Assembly: GCA_963664675.2 (NCBI GenBank)
Contig: CAXXLB010000009.1
Coordinates: 868,001-932,000, forward strand
DNA: 64,000 nucleotides
Direction of reading: 5' to 3'
Origin: JASGMR01 sp963664675
GTDB taxonomy: Bacteria > Thermotogota > Thermotogae > Petrotogales > Kosmotogaceae
Part shown: piece by piece, positions 19,180 to 28,075 of the stretch
How the letters are laid out: each line of letters opens with the position of its first letter
Numbering within the stretch: the stretch's first letter is position 1
Program-made: the position numbers and the translations under genes
The notes under the pieces: model-generated
Told to the model about the DNA's origin: nothing
Seen by the model: the letters and a program-made list of their open reading frames with translations, nothing else
Databases searched by the model: none

Positions 19180-19956
19180 ATGGACAGAAAAGAGAGAAAA
19201 TTTTATGAATTAACAAACACGATGAAAGCCCTCCGCGGTAAAAACGGTTGCGAATGGGACAGGGAGCAAACTCACAAATCATTGAAACCTTATTTGATCG
19301 AGGAGGCGTATGAGGTCCTCAAGGCCATTGATGAAGATAATTCTGAAGAATTAAAAAATGAATTGGGCGATGTATTACTGCAGGTTATATTTCATGCTCA
19401 AATTGCTGAAGATCAAAACGAATTTGATATTGAAGATGTTATTGATAACCTCAATCAAAAACTCATCAGAAGACACCCCCATGTTTTTGCAAATGAAAAA
19501 GGATATTCATATAAAAGATGGGAAGAAATAAAGGCAAAAGAAAAAGGGAGAGAAAACGATTACTCAGTTCTCGGAGATTTAAATAATTCATTGCCCGCTT
19601 TAAGTCTGGCGAGAAGAGTTCAGGAAAATGCAGCTACTGTAGGTTTTGATTGGAAAAATAAGGAAGATGTATTCAAAAAGGTTGTAGAGGAAACGGAAGA
19701 ATTGAGGAGAGAATTGATACAAAAAAACAGAACCGGAACAGAAGAGGAATTCGGAGATCTGTTATTTTCCCTGGTAAATTTTTCAAGATTTATAGAAGTG
19801 GATCCGGAAACTTCCTTAAAAAGAGCAACCATAAAATTTATGAACCGTTTTAAGAAAATGGAAGGTCTTATCAGTAAGGATAAAAAAAACATAGAAAATT
19901 TAGATATAAATGAGTTAGACAATTATTGGAAAAGAGTTAAGGAGGTCTCAAAATGA
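19180..19956 (+). CDS. mazG: Nucleoside triphosphate pyrophosphohydrolase MazG
   Basis: 258 residues with two MazG domains in tandem. The first carries the metal-binding helix EEAYEVLKAI and ELGDVLLQVIFHAQ; the second carries EETEELRREL and EEFGDLLFSLVNF. The protein hydrolyses NTPs to NMP and pyrophosphate and cleans the nucleotide pool. The start is preceded by AGGAGA. The stop overlaps the start of the next gene by four bases, so the two are coupled. Confidence 0.94.
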   Translation: MDRKERKFYELTNTMKALRGKNGCEWDREQTHKSLKPYLIEEAYEVLKAIDEDNSEELKNELGDVLLQVIFHAQIAEDQNEFDIEDVIDNLNQKLIRRHPHVFANEKGYSYKRWEEIKAKEKGRENDYSVLGDLNNSLPALSLARRVQENAATVGFDWKNKEDVFKKVVEETEELRRELIQKNRTGTEEEFGDLLFSLVNFSRFIEVDPETSLKRATIKFMNRFKKMEGLISKDKKNIENLDINELDNYWKRVKEVSK

Positions 19957-20975
19957 AAAAAATTATTACTATATTAGTCGTATCAGTTTTATTGACGGCA
20001 TCTGTGATTTTTGGAGCAAGCGAAAACATATTTGACTATGAAAATACAACCGTCGTCGCAACCGTAAATGAACAAAAAATCACATCCGATGAATTGTTAG
20101 GATTGGTTTTACCAAATTTTGTTAATATATCTAAAAGTATTTCTGAAATAGATCCCACCTTTTCGGATATTCTTCAAACTTCAAAAGAGGGAGAAGAATT
20201 ATTGAAAGCGTACGAAAAGAAAATACTGAGTGATTATATAGATAAAGTATTGATGATACAGTATGGAAAAGATCTGGGATTATCTCTCAATAGATCTGAA
20301 ATAAGGGAAAAAGTTGATGAATCAATCACAAAGACCATAAATGAAGCCGGTATAACCCAGGATGATGCGGAATTGTATTATATATTGAAAGGATACTTAG
20401 GCGGTCTGGAAATGTATATGGATGTTGTGACTAACAGGTTGCTTTATGAAGATATGGAAAAATCAATAAGAACAGCCATCACAAATGTAGCCTCGGTAAC
20501 AGAAGAAGAAGCTTATGAATACTACAAAACAAATATAAATGATTATACCACGGGCAGCGATTCGGCCATTCTGAATATTGTGGAATTCGACTCTTTTGCC
20601 GAAGCGTACAGTACATGGAAAACAATCAACAGCGATGCAACTCCCACAAATTTATTATCACAAATGGATAACTTCTCAACAGTCGAACTGACCCGTGAAG
20701 AAATAAACGGCAAAAACCCCGACTTATTTCAAAAGATTAAGGATTTAAAGCAGGGATTAATCCAGTCTGTTGTTTCTTTCGGTGACAAATTCTCAATAAT
20801 TTATGTTCAGGATTTCGTTCCCGCCGGGGTCAATGATTTCGAGAATTCAAAAAAAGAAATAGTCGATTTGCTTCTCAAAGAAAAAAGGAACTTACTTTGG
20901 GATGCGTGGTATGATACTTATTTCATACCGTTCAAAGAAAATTCTGAAATTTTCATTAATTTAGGAGGAGAATGA
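19953..20975 (+). CDS. SurA/peptidyl-prolyl isomerase-like exported chaperone
   Basis: 340 residues. A Sec signal peptide (MKKIITILVV..., with a VIFGAS cleavage area near residue 23) leads into a SurA_N-like helical region starting VVATVNEQKITSDELL, the usual opening of periplasmic PPIase chaperones. The middle, with EEAYEYYKTNINDY, fits the same helical layout; the C-terminal third could be a decayed parvulin-type domain, but the catalytic residues are not clear. A role in folding of exported or outer-sheath proteins is inferred. It overlaps mazG by four bases and ends in the ribosome binding site of the next gene. Confidence 0.65.
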   Translation: MKKIITILVVSVLLTASVIFGASENIFDYENTTVVATVNEQKITSDELLGLVLPNFVNISKSISEIDPTFSDILQTSKEGEELLKAYEKKILSDYIDKVLMIQYGKDLGLSLNRSEIREKVDESITKTINEAGITQDDAELYYILKGYLGGLEMYMDVVTNRLLYEDMEKSIRTAITNVASVTEEEAYEYYKTNINDYTTGSDSAILNIVEFDSFAEAYSTWKTINSDATPTNLLSQMDNFSTVELTREEINGKNPDLFQKIKDLKQGLIQSVVSFGDKFSIIYVQDFVPAGVNDFENSKKEIVDLLLKEKRNLLWDAWYDTYFIPFKENSEIFINLGGE

Positions 20976-20977
20976 CA

Positions 20978-21286
20978 ATGAGTGACAAAATAAACAAGGA
21001 TAATGTTATAGATGCTTTGAAAAAGGTTTACGATTTGGAAATAGGGTTCGATATAGTGAGTTTGGGTATGATATATGGAGTAGACATAGACGAAAACAGC
21101 AATGTTGAAGTTGATATGACGCTAACAACCCCAGCGTGTCCTATGAGTGGTTTTTTAACAGCTAATGCAAAAAAAGCGATTGAGGAAATAGACGGCATAG
21201 GAAACGTAAAAATAAACCTGGTATTCGATCCCCCCTGGTCGCCAAAAATGATAAGTGAAGAAGTAAAAAAAGCATTGGGGTTATGA
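20978..21286 (+). CDS. MIP18/SufT-like iron-sulfur assembly factor (DUF59)
   Basis: 102 residues from the ATG seven bases after GGAGGAG; an ATG two codons earlier is too close to that site. The DUF59 core is clear: VIDALKKVYDLEIG, SLGMIYGV, TLTTPACPMS with the conserved Cys, and FDPPWSPKMIS. Proteins of this family (SufT, PaaD, MIP18) help to mature iron-sulfur proteins. The single-domain form is common in anaerobes. It overlaps prmC by four bases. Confidence 0.85.
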   Translation: MSDKINKDNVIDALKKVYDLEIGFDIVSLGMIYGVDIDENSNVEVDMTLTTPACPMSGFLTANAKKAIEEIDGIGNVKINLVFDPPWSPKMISEEVKKALGL

Positions 21287-22110
21287 CGTATCTTTTCTTG
21301 CAAAAGAAAATTGAAAAAGAGTTAAACGATTCGGGGGTTGATAGCCCCCATTTTTCTTCAAAAATATTGATAATGCACTTTCTGGATATTCCTCAATATG
21401 TATTATTTATGAATTCAGAAATCTCTGAAAAATCCGAAAAATTAGAAAATTTATACAGGGCTTTATTGAAGGTAAAAAAAGGTTGTCCCTTAGACTATAT
21501 TTTGGGATATAAATACTTCTTCAATCTTAAAATCTCCATCAATAACAACACTTTAATTCCAAGACCCGAAACTGAAGGACTGGTAGATCTGGTTATAAAG
21601 GAAAACAAAAACTATTCTAAAAACTTTGCAGATGTCGGGACCGGCAGTGGTGCTATAGCACTAAAATTAGCCGACACTTATCCCGGGTCAAAAGTTTATG
21701 CAACCGATATTTACAAAAAAACACTGGATAAAGCGATAGAAAATTCTAAAGCATTAAAAATTAAAAATATAACCTTTCTGCTCGGAGAAAATTACAAACC
21801 TTTGAAGAATTATACTTCCAAAATAAACATTATTGTTTCAAACCCTCCGTACATAAAAACATCCCTTATAAATAATCTGGAACCTAAAGTCAGAAATTAC
21901 GAACCAGTATATGCACTGGATGGCGGGGAAGACGGAACTGACATTATCAAAGAATTAGTTCTTAACTTACCTGAAAAAACAAAATTATATTTAGAAATAG
22001 CCGATTACAATATTCCTTCTATAATAAACTATTGCAAAGCGAGAATGTTTTCATGGAGATTTGAAAAAGACATTTTCAATAAATCAAGATATGCCGTCAT
22101 CAATGAATAG
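21283..22110 (+). CDS. prmC: Peptide chain release factor N5-glutamine methyltransferase
   Basis: 275 residues. PrmC methylates the GGQ glutamine of release factors RF1 and RF2. The N-terminal helical domain is followed by a Rossmann methyltransferase domain with RPETEGLVD, the SAM loop DVGTGSGAIAL and the catalytic NPPYIK. The gene closes the plus-strand series begun at the GH84 gene. It overlaps the end of the convergent sirtuin gene by eleven bases. Confidence 0.94.
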   Translation: MTYLFLQKKIEKELNDSGVDSPHFSSKILIMHFLDIPQYVLFMNSEISEKSEKLENLYRALLKVKKGCPLDYILGYKYFFNLKISINNNTLIPRPETEGLVDLVIKENKNYSKNFADVGTGSGAIALKLADTYPGSKVYATDIYKKTLDKAIENSKALKIKNITFLLGENYKPLKNYTSKINIIVSNPPYIKTSLINNLEPKVRNYEPVYALDGGEDGTDIIKELVLNLPEKTKLYLEIADYNIPSIINYCKARMFSWRFEKDIFNKSRYAVINE

Positions 22111-22849
22111 CTTCGATAACTTTTTTCGAAAATTCCGCTAAATTAACTCTGTAAGAGTAATCAGCTATAAAATCCAATTCGGTTGGTGTTCTGTTTATTA
22201 TAATTATTTTTGCTCCGTTGTTTTTCGCAATTATTGGTAATTGTGCTGCAGGATACACAGATAAAGAAGTGCCTATAACTACGAATAATTCCGAATTCAA
22301 TGCCAATTCCTCGGATTTTTTAAGCTGTTCATATGGAAGTTGTTCTCCAAAGAAAACTACTTCAGGTTTTATTATGCCCCCACAATCACATAAAGGCTTT
22401 TTTGAATCATCCAGTATGGATAGCAACTCTCTTTTTGTATACTTTTTTCCGCAGTCAACACAGCTGAATATATTTGCGTTTCCATGAATTTCAAAAATAT
22501 TCTTTGAACCGGCCTTTTTATGTAATCCGTCGATATTCTGGGTAGAAATACCTTTTAAACATCCCATTTTTTCAAGAAGAAAAAGCATAATATGAGTATC
22601 ATTTGGATTATTTTCTCCCATATTATGTACATATTTCATAGCAATGGAATAATATCTCGCAGGATTTCTATAAAAAGCAGCTAAATCGAATATATCTCCC
22701 GGTACCTTAGAATAAAGTCCATTTGGACTTCTAAAATCCGGAATGCCACTGTCTGTTGAAACGCCTGCCCCAGTCAAAGCACCGGTATAAGCCGACTTCT
22801 TTACCAGAGAAATAAACTCACTGACGTCCTCATCATCAATTTCCGACAA
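22100..22849 (-). CDS. cobB: NAD-dependent protein deacylase (sirtuin, CobB-type)
   Basis: 249 residues from a TTG at 22849, nine bases after GAGGTGA. It removes acyl groups from lysines with consumption of NAD. The motifs GAGVSTDSGIPDFRS, QNIDGLH and the catalytic His in EIHG are present, and zinc is bound by CVDC and CDCGG. The loop GTSLSVYPAA is standard. The length is typical of small bacterial sirtuins. The start overlaps the end of the upstream gene by fourteen bases. Confidence 0.93.
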   Translation of the reverse strand: MSEIDDEDVSEFISLVKKSAYTGALTGAGVSTDSGIPDFRSPNGLYSKVPGDIFDLAAFYRNPARYYSIAMKYVHNMGENNPNDTHIMLFLLEKMGCLKGISTQNIDGLHKKAGSKNIFEIHGNANIFSCVDCGKKYTKRELLSILDDSKKPLCDCGGIIKPEVVFFGEQLPYEQLKKSEELALNSELFVVIGTSLSVYPAAQLPIIAKNNGAKIIIINRTPTELDFIADYSYRVNLAEFSKKVIEAIH

Positions 22850-23426
22850 TATATTTCACCTCTGGAAAAGTAATCTGTCCGACACCTGTCCAAATAAAGG
22901 TATAGTCGTTAGGTCTCGAAGTTGGTTCAGGACTTACCGAAATGACTTCCGCATCATCGGGAATTATGATAGTTAAAGAGGAATCTCCTTCTAAATCAAG
23001 TTTTGTATCACTTAATGAGGTGTTTATCTCATCTCCATTGGCAACGGCAAATCCCGAAACTACAGAATTTTCTTCAACTCTCATTGTATCATCACCCGTG
23101 ACCACAGCCACTGATTCAAAGTTCTCAACAACTATAGTTCTTTCCAGTTTTTCAGCAAACGAATCCAGCGACTTTTGAAAATCCGCCAGTTTTTCCTGAT
23201 TGCTCCTATCGAATTGAGCTAAAAAATCCTCCATTTGTGCGGGTTTAAGAAAAAGGATATCCATATCACTTTCCATTATTACCTTTCCTTCATTATCATA
23301 TGTATATACGCTGTTATAAGATAGAGTTTCAATCTTTAATTGATTGTTGTAGGTCATAAACATATTAATGGCTGTAAAAGCCACCATTGCAATTATAACT
23401 ATGATAAGAATTCTATTGAATTTCAT
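22836..23426 (-). CDS. Membrane-anchored protein, DUF4897-like
   Basis: 196 residues. A single N-terminal membrane helix (residues about 6-24) is followed by an extracytoplasmic domain that is mostly beta strand, with one predicted coiled helix around FDRSNQEKLADFQKSLDSF. No catalytic motif is seen. It resembles the DUF4897 family that I associate with Thermotogae; that match is from memory. The start is well supported by AGGAGGAAGTG directly upstream. The overlap with the sirtuin gene indicates co-transcription, but the functional link is unknown. Confidence 0.55.
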   Translation of the reverse strand: MKFNRILIIVIIAMVAFTAINMFMTYNNQLKIETLSYNSVYTYDNEGKVIMESDMDILFLKPAQMEDFLAQFDRSNQEKLADFQKSLDSFAEKLERTIVVENFESVAVVTGDDTMRVEENSVVSGFAVANGDEINTSLSDTKLDLEGDSSLTIIIPDDAEVISVSPEPTSRPNDYTFIWTGVGQITFPEVKYIVGN

Positions 23427-23528
23427 TCACTTCCTCCTGAAATAGATAAATTTACTCATAATATCTTATCATAAAAAGAAAGTCATTTTAAATTTTAATG
23501 AGTAAAAAGCGTTTTAAAAATACTTTTA

Positions 23529-23557
23529 TTGTTAATATATGATAAAATAGTTATGAT
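23529..23557 (+). promoter_or_regulatory. Candidate promoter of trpS
   Basis: TTGTTA, 17 bases, TATGAT, ending about 20 bases before the trpS start. The 150-base divergent spacer otherwise holds no gene, riboswitch or T-box that I can recognise. Confidence 0.35.
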
Positions 23558-23578
23558 TTAGTTTTTAGGGGGATGTCG

Positions 23579-24562
23579 ATGAGAATCTTAAGTGGTACAA
23601 GGTCGACCGGATTACTTCATCTGGGTCATTTAATTAATTTGGAAAATTGGAAAAATTTACAGGACAAGGGAAATGAATGCTACTATTTTGTAGCTGATTG
23701 GCATGCTTTAACTTCCCATATTGATCAGACCAAAAATTACAGAAAATGGACGTTAGAAATAATAAAATCATATCTGGCTGTTGGATTAAATCCTGAGCAA
23801 TCTTGTTTGTTTGTACAATCAGCCATCAAAGAGCATGCAGAATTAACGCTTTTATTCTCAATGCTTTCACCGGTTCCAAGACTGGAAAGAATTCCAACTT
23901 ATAAAGACCAGAAAGAAAATATTAAAGATAAAGATTTATCAAGTGCAGGTTTTTTGATTTATCCCGTTCTGATGTCTGCGGATATATTGATGTACAAACC
24001 GGGCGGTGTTCCTGTGGGCGAAGATCAAATTTATCACGTTGAACTGGCCAGGGAAATTGCCAGGAAATTCAATAACACGTTTTCTCAAGTATTTCCTGAA
24101 CCCGAACCGTTACTTTCCAGAATGCCTAAATTACCCGGTACTGACGGCAGAAAGATGTCAAAAAGTTACGATAACTTTATACTCATCGATACAAATGAAA
24201 AAGAATTGTGGAAAAGCCTTGCGCCAATGAAAACAGATCCGGCAAGAAAAAGAAGAACAGATGCGGGTGATCCTGAAAAATGCCCTGTCTGGGATTATCA
24301 TAAAGCGTTCACAAACAATCAGGAAGAATTAGATTGGGTAATAAACGGTTGCAAAACTGCAGAAATAGGTTGTATAGATTGTAAAAAATGCTTATTCAAG
24401 AATTTAAAAGATAGATTAGAACCAATTTGGGAAAAAATCCACTATTATGATAAACATGAGAGTGAATTAATGGATATCATATATTCAGGTAACAAAAGAG
24501 CCAAAGATTTCGCTTCAAAAACTATGGATGAAGTGAGGGATGCCATAAGTATAAGGTGGTAA
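23579..24562 (+). CDS. trpS: Tryptophanyl-tRNA synthetase with a [4Fe-4S] motif
   Basis: 327 residues from an ATG six bases after GGGGG; an ATG two codons earlier lies on top of that site. The class I signatures are HLGH and KMSKS (GRKMSKSYDN). The C-terminal anticodon-binding region has four Cys spaced exactly C-x22-C-x6-C-x2-C (from EKCPVW to DCKKC). This is the iron-sulfur motif found structurally in the Thermotoga maritima enzyme and supports a Thermotogota origin. It heads the scpA-scpB-pseudouridine synthase operon, with one base between it and scpA. Confidence 0.96.
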   Translation: MRILSGTRSTGLLHLGHLINLENWKNLQDKGNECYYFVADWHALTSHIDQTKNYRKWTLEIIKSYLAVGLNPEQSCLFVQSAIKEHAELTLLFSMLSPVPRLERIPTYKDQKENIKDKDLSSAGFLIYPVLMSADILMYKPGGVPVGEDQIYHVELAREIARKFNNTFSQVFPEPEPLLSRMPKLPGTDGRKMSKSYDNFILIDTNEKELWKSLAPMKTDPARKRRTDAGDPEKCPVWDYHKAFTNNQEELDWVINGCKTAEIGCIDCKKCLFKNLKDRLEPIWEKIHYYDKHESELMDIIYSGNKRAKDFASKTMDEVRDAISIRW

Positions 24563-24563
24563 A

Positions 24564-25250
24564 GTGGAAAACATTATTTATTCTATCAGCGATTTTGAGG
24601 GACCTCTGGATCTATTAATAACGCTTGTAAGGAAGCATAGAGTCGATATCAAACAAATTCCTATAAATGAAATAGCAGATGAATTTATTATACAAGTTGA
24701 AAAAATGAAAGAATTGGACATAAAAGTAACGAGTGATTTCATGGTGATGGCTTCTACTCTTATGCAGATGAAATCCAAAGCTCTTCTTCCAAGACTCAGT
24801 AACGAAGAAGAAGAGTGTTTTGAAAATGCAAAGAAGGAATTTTACAGAAAAATCGAAGATTACAATACTTTCAAGAGTATCTCTGTTAATCTCAAAAATC
24901 AGCTTGTAAGATCTCATAACAGCAATAAAACAAAAACTCGTGTAGATAAATTTAAATATACAGATAAGGAAAACATACCGGAAAATTTGCTTTGTGTTTT
25001 TCAGGATGTTTTTAACGAGCAAATAGAAAGAAATAAAATTTATACGATAAATATTGAAGCTTCAAACATCGAAGACAGAATGCAGGAAATCGAAAATACG
25101 TATGAAAGATTTGAGATGTACAATCTTCTCAAAACTTACGAAACAAGACTGGAAATAATAGTGACCTTTTTAGCCATCCTGGAATTGATAAAACTTGATA
25201 AATATTTTATTGAGATATTAGACCCGGAACCGATAATCAGGAGAAAATGA
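24564..25250 (+). CDS. scpA: Segregation and condensation protein A
   Basis: 228 residues from a GTG preceded by AAGGTGG at the end of trpS. ScpA is the kleisin that bridges the heads of the SMC dimer in chromosome condensation. The opening FEGPLDLLITLVRKHRVDI is diagnostic, and the C-terminal winged helix (FLAILELIKL) is present. Its stop overlaps the scpB start by four bases, the common coupled scpAB arrangement. Confidence 0.93.
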   Translation: MENIIYSISDFEGPLDLLITLVRKHRVDIKQIPINEIADEFIIQVEKMKELDIKVTSDFMVMASTLMQMKSKALLPRLSNEEEECFENAKKEFYRKIEDYNTFKSISVNLKNQLVRSHNSNKTKTRVDKFKYTDKENIPENLLCVFQDVFNEQIERNKIYTINIEASNIEDRMQEIENTYERFEMYNLLKTYETRLEIIVTFLAILELIKLDKYFIEILDPEPIIRRK

Positions 25251-25846
25251 TGGAACCAGATATCAGGAAAAAAGCTATTTTGGAAGCTTTAATTTTTTCA
25301 TCCAAAAACGGATTATCTTTAAATAAACTTGCGTCTATTATGGAAATGAAAATAAGTCAAATTTCTCTTCTTATAGATGAACTAAAAAAGGAATACTCTT
25401 CGAACGATCACGGAGTATGTTTAAAAATGATAAACGGTAAGTATATTTTTTATACTAAGGAAAATGTGGAAAATTTTGTTAAAAAAATTTTTCAGAGACC
25501 TATAGCAAAAATAACCGATTCCCAAATGGAGGTTCTTTCAATTGTTGCTGTCAAAGGACCAATTTTAAGAAACGAAGTCGAGCTCATTCGCGGAAAATCT
25601 TCACAATCACAACTTTATGAACTCGTTAAAATGGGATTGACCAGAAAAAATAAATCTAAATTACCTGGAAAACCTTATTATTATAAAGTAACCGGTAAAT
25701 TTTTTCAAACTTTTCAGTTAAATGATATGAGTGGTTTTCTGGAAGAAATAAATATAAAACTGGAGGATGGGAAAACTGAAACTTCAAACATTTCTACAGA
25801 AGAATTCGGATCTGTCCCGGAGAAAAGCGGGAACGGCGATAATTGA
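25247..25846 (+). CDS. scpB: Segregation and condensation protein B
   Basis: 199 residues. ScpB dimers bind the ScpA kleisin in the SMC complex. Two winged-helix domains are visible, with KAILEALIFSS at the start and the conserved ITDSQMEVLSIVAVKGPILRNEVELIRG in the second. Two consecutive ATG codons are equally possible starts. The last 80 bases also encode the start of the downstream pseudouridine synthase in another frame. Confidence 0.92.
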   Translation: MMEPDIRKKAILEALIFSSKNGLSLNKLASIMEMKISQISLLIDELKKEYSSNDHGVCLKMINGKYIFYTKENVENFVKKIFQRPIAKITDSQMEVLSIVAVKGPILRNEVELIRGKSSQSQLYELVKMGLTRKNKSKLPGKPYYYKVTGKFFQTFQLNDMSGFLEEINIKLEDGKTETSNISTEEFGSVPEKSGNGDN

Positions 25847-26513
25847 CGGAAAAATAAAAGTGAATGATAAAGTAATACTTGAACCATGGTATGAAATAAA
25901 TCCGGATATTGACAAAGTAAGCTATTTGAACAATATAATAAATTTTTATGATTGTCCTTACGTGGTTTATGCTTTGAACAAACCTAAAGGGTATATATCA
26001 ACTATGGATGATGAGTTCAGCAGAAAAAATATACCCGATCTTATCACTGGTAAAATAAAGGAAAATGTTTTCCACGTTGGAAGACTTGACAAAGATACCT
26101 CGGGTCTTATACTTTTAACCAATAATGGAGCTTTTGCAAATTTCCTGACACATCCATCATCAAAAATTGAAAAAACTTATATAGCAAAAATAAAAGGATC
26201 AATTACCAGTGACGAAATCAAAAAAATAGAAAACGGAATAAAATTAGAAGATGAATTCGTTACATCCCCTTCAAAGATAATAATCATAAAAACCGAACAA
26301 GATATTTCCACAATAAAAATTATGATTTATGAAGGTCACAAAAGAGAAATAAGAGAAATCTTCAAAGTTCTCAATCATAACATCTTTTATCTGAAAAGAG
26401 TAGCTATCGGTAACCTGAACCTTTCAACTGTACCAAAACCAGGAAATATAAAGAAATTGAGTAAGTCGGAAATTAAAAGTATCTCAAAAAAAGCTTTGGC
26501 TTTTTTTAAATAA
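25767..26513 (+). CDS. 16S/23S pseudouridine synthase, RsuA/RluB family
   Basis: About 248 residues. An S4 RNA-binding domain (KLQTFLQKNSDLSRRKAGTA) is followed by the synthase domain with the catalytic Asp in GRLDKDTSGL and the EKTYIAKIKG and HKREIREI motifs of the RsuA family. The S4 domain is encoded within scpB, so the 80-base overlap must be coding in two frames. The ATG at 25767 abuts TGGAGG; a CTG at 25776 (MKLQTF) would have a better spacing of nine. Whether it acts as RluB, RluE, RluF or RsuA cannot be told here. Confidence 0.88.
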   Translation: MGKLKLQTFLQKNSDLSRRKAGTAIIDGKIKVNDKVILEPWYEINPDIDKVSYLNNIINFYDCPYVVYALNKPKGYISTMDDEFSRKNIPDLITGKIKENVFHVGRLDKDTSGLILLTNNGAFANFLTHPSSKIEKTYIAKIKGSITSDEIKKIENGIKLEDEFVTSPSKIIIIKTEQDISTIKIMIYEGHKREIREIFKVLNHNIFYLKRVAIGNLNLSTVPKPGNIKKLSKSEIKSISKKALAFFK

Positions 26514-26580
26514 TTAATTCATTAATTTTATCGTCAAATTTTCATTTGGTTTTAAAATTCTCATATTTATAATAGATCTT

Positions 26581-27834
26581 TTAAATAAAAATGATTTCTT
26601 CCTGCCTTCCATCAAAATATATCACTTCGTTGTTTTTTATTCCCACGGTTTGTTCCAAAAAAATGAAATATTCTCTGTCTCCCCATTCGGGAATTTTTTT
26701 TGAAGCATTCAATTCCATGGCATAGCATGTATAATCATTTATCTTTAGTTCACCCTTTACGGGTACATTTTCCTGATTATCAAACATACCGATTGCCGGG
26801 CCAGCACCGTGTCCATATAATCCAATCGGATGAGAATATATTTGAGCTTTTAAATTCATACCCGTGCATTCATCGAGAGTTCTTTTCAATACTTGATTGC
26901 CGCTTAATCCCACTTTAATATTTCTCGCAAGGATATCCTGAACTTTATTACCGGTTTTCATCAGGTCACTTAAAAATTCCGGAACTCTGTTTTGATAATT
27001 TTTTCCCACATAAGCTATTCTTTGAGTATCGGTACATAAATCGAGATATTTTATTCCGTAATCACAGTGTAAAAGATCCCCGCGCAATATTTTTCCTGTG
27101 ATAAATTTGTTTTTTTCCCCATTTCTCTGAAGATTTACATCGGGAGGGAACCACACTTCTAAACCTTCATTTATAGCTTTTTCCCATAATAAGTACTCAA
27201 GGTCTTCGGTGTTTGTATATCCTGGAATCACAGAATTTTCAGAGAATACTTCACTTATAAAACTATGTGCAATATGATTGATATCACTGTACAAATTCAT
27301 TTCCTCAGAAATTCTTGTTTCCATCCAAAGAATTATCAATTCTTGAGAGCTTACTATTCTTCCTTTTAGATCCCCAAGAATTTTTTCAACATTTTCATAC
27401 TCAGAACGACTTATTCCATCAGCCAGAGGAATATCATGTGAATAGTTTAATGCAATTTTTTCAGGATTTTTTTCTTTTATCTTTTTACAGATTGCTTCTA
27501 AATAATTTTTTTCTTTACCCACTTTCAATAATTCATAATACTTTGAAAAATCCATATTCGATCTTGCGCATATGAATTTTTCCAGTTCATTTTTTTCTTC
27601 ATCGTAAAAAAACAAAACAGCAGAGTATCTTCCGGCTGAAAGCGTTTTTGAAGGCATTAAAGACTTAAAAACAGGATCTTCATTATATTCCTTTGAAAGA
27701 ATCAGCCAACAATCTATACCAGCTTTCTTCATAACTTCAGGAAGAATTATTTCAAAACGCTTTTCCAAAATATCATCGTGTATTTGATGACTTTTCTTTA
27801 ATGATAGAATATTTAAATCTTTAATACGTATCAC
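26581..27834 (-). CDS. M24-family metallopeptidase (Xaa-Pro aminopeptidase-like)
   Basis: 417 residues. The C-terminal pita-bread domain has the five metal ligands in order: two Asp in LLHCDYGIKYLDLCTDTQR, His in YGHGAGPAIG, Glu in YAMELN and Glu in FLEQTVG. The N-terminal creatinase-like domain is complete. The GTG at 27834 lies inside the only Shine-Dalgarno (GAGGTG), so the real start may be an ATT three codons later, eight bases after GAGG. The exact peptide substrate is unknown. It is transcribed alone, downstream of tRNA-Asp and its terminator. Confidence 0.85.
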   Translation of the reverse strand: MIRIKDLNILSLKKSHQIHDDILEKRFEIILPEVMKKAGIDCWLILSKEYNEDPVFKSLMPSKTLSAGRYSAVLFFYDEEKNELEKFICARSNMDFSKYYELLKVGKEKNYLEAICKKIKEKNPEKIALNYSHDIPLADGISRSEYENVEKILGDLKGRIVSSQELIILWMETRISEEMNLYSDINHIAHSFISEVFSENSVIPGYTNTEDLEYLLWEKAINEGLEVWFPPDVNLQRNGEKNKFITGKILRGDLLHCDYGIKYLDLCTDTQRIAYVGKNYQNRVPEFLSDLMKTGNKVQDILARNIKVGLSGNQVLKRTLDECTGMNLKAQIYSHPIGLYGHGAGPAIGMFDNQENVPVKGELKINDYTCYAMELNASKKIPEWGDREYFIFLEQTVGIKNNEVIYFDGRQEEIIFI

Positions 27835-27902
27835 CTCTTAAATTCATATTCTTTAATTTTAAAGACAAGGTATCTTTACTTTGTATCAATTTTATGTTAA
27901 AT

Positions 27903-27922
27903 AAAAAAGAGCCTTTCGGCTC
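27903..27922 (-). terminator. Terminator of the tRNA-Asp unit
   Basis: Stem GAGCC/GGCTC with a four-base loop, followed by six T residues on the minus strand, starting ten bases after the CCA end of tRNA-Asp. Confidence 0.8.
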
Positions 27923-27931
27923 CTTTTCTTT

Positions 27932-28009
27932 TGGCGGGGACGACGAGGCTCGAACTCGCGGCCACCGGTGTGACAGACCGGCATGATAACCAAACTTCAC
28001 CACGTCCCC
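27932..28009 (-). tRNA. tRNA-Asp (anticodon GTC)
   Basis: A seven-base acceptor stem GGGGACG/CGTCCCC, an anticodon stem CCGGT/ACCGG enclosing the loop CTGTCAC with anticodon GTC, a T arm with GTTCGAGCC, discriminator G and an encoded CCA. It has its own promoter and terminator, so it is a single-gene unit. Confidence 0.95.
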
Positions 28010-28020
28010 AACGCTAAATA

Positions 28021-28049
28021 ATTTTACATGAGAGATCCTATTATGTCAA
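28021..28049 (-). promoter_or_regulatory. Promoter of tRNA-Asp
   Basis: On the minus strand a perfect TTGACA, a 17-base spacer and TAAAAT, with the -10 box twelve bases before the tRNA 5' end. The distance fits a very short leader. Confidence 0.8.
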
Positions 28050-28075
28050 CCGCCTTTTTACATTTTTTATAAAAA

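Noticed and set aside
24615..25022. 135-codon minus-strand ORF opposite scpA
   Set aside because: scpA is certain from its motifs; the antisense frame is Phe/Ile/Cys-rich shadow sequence without a start site.
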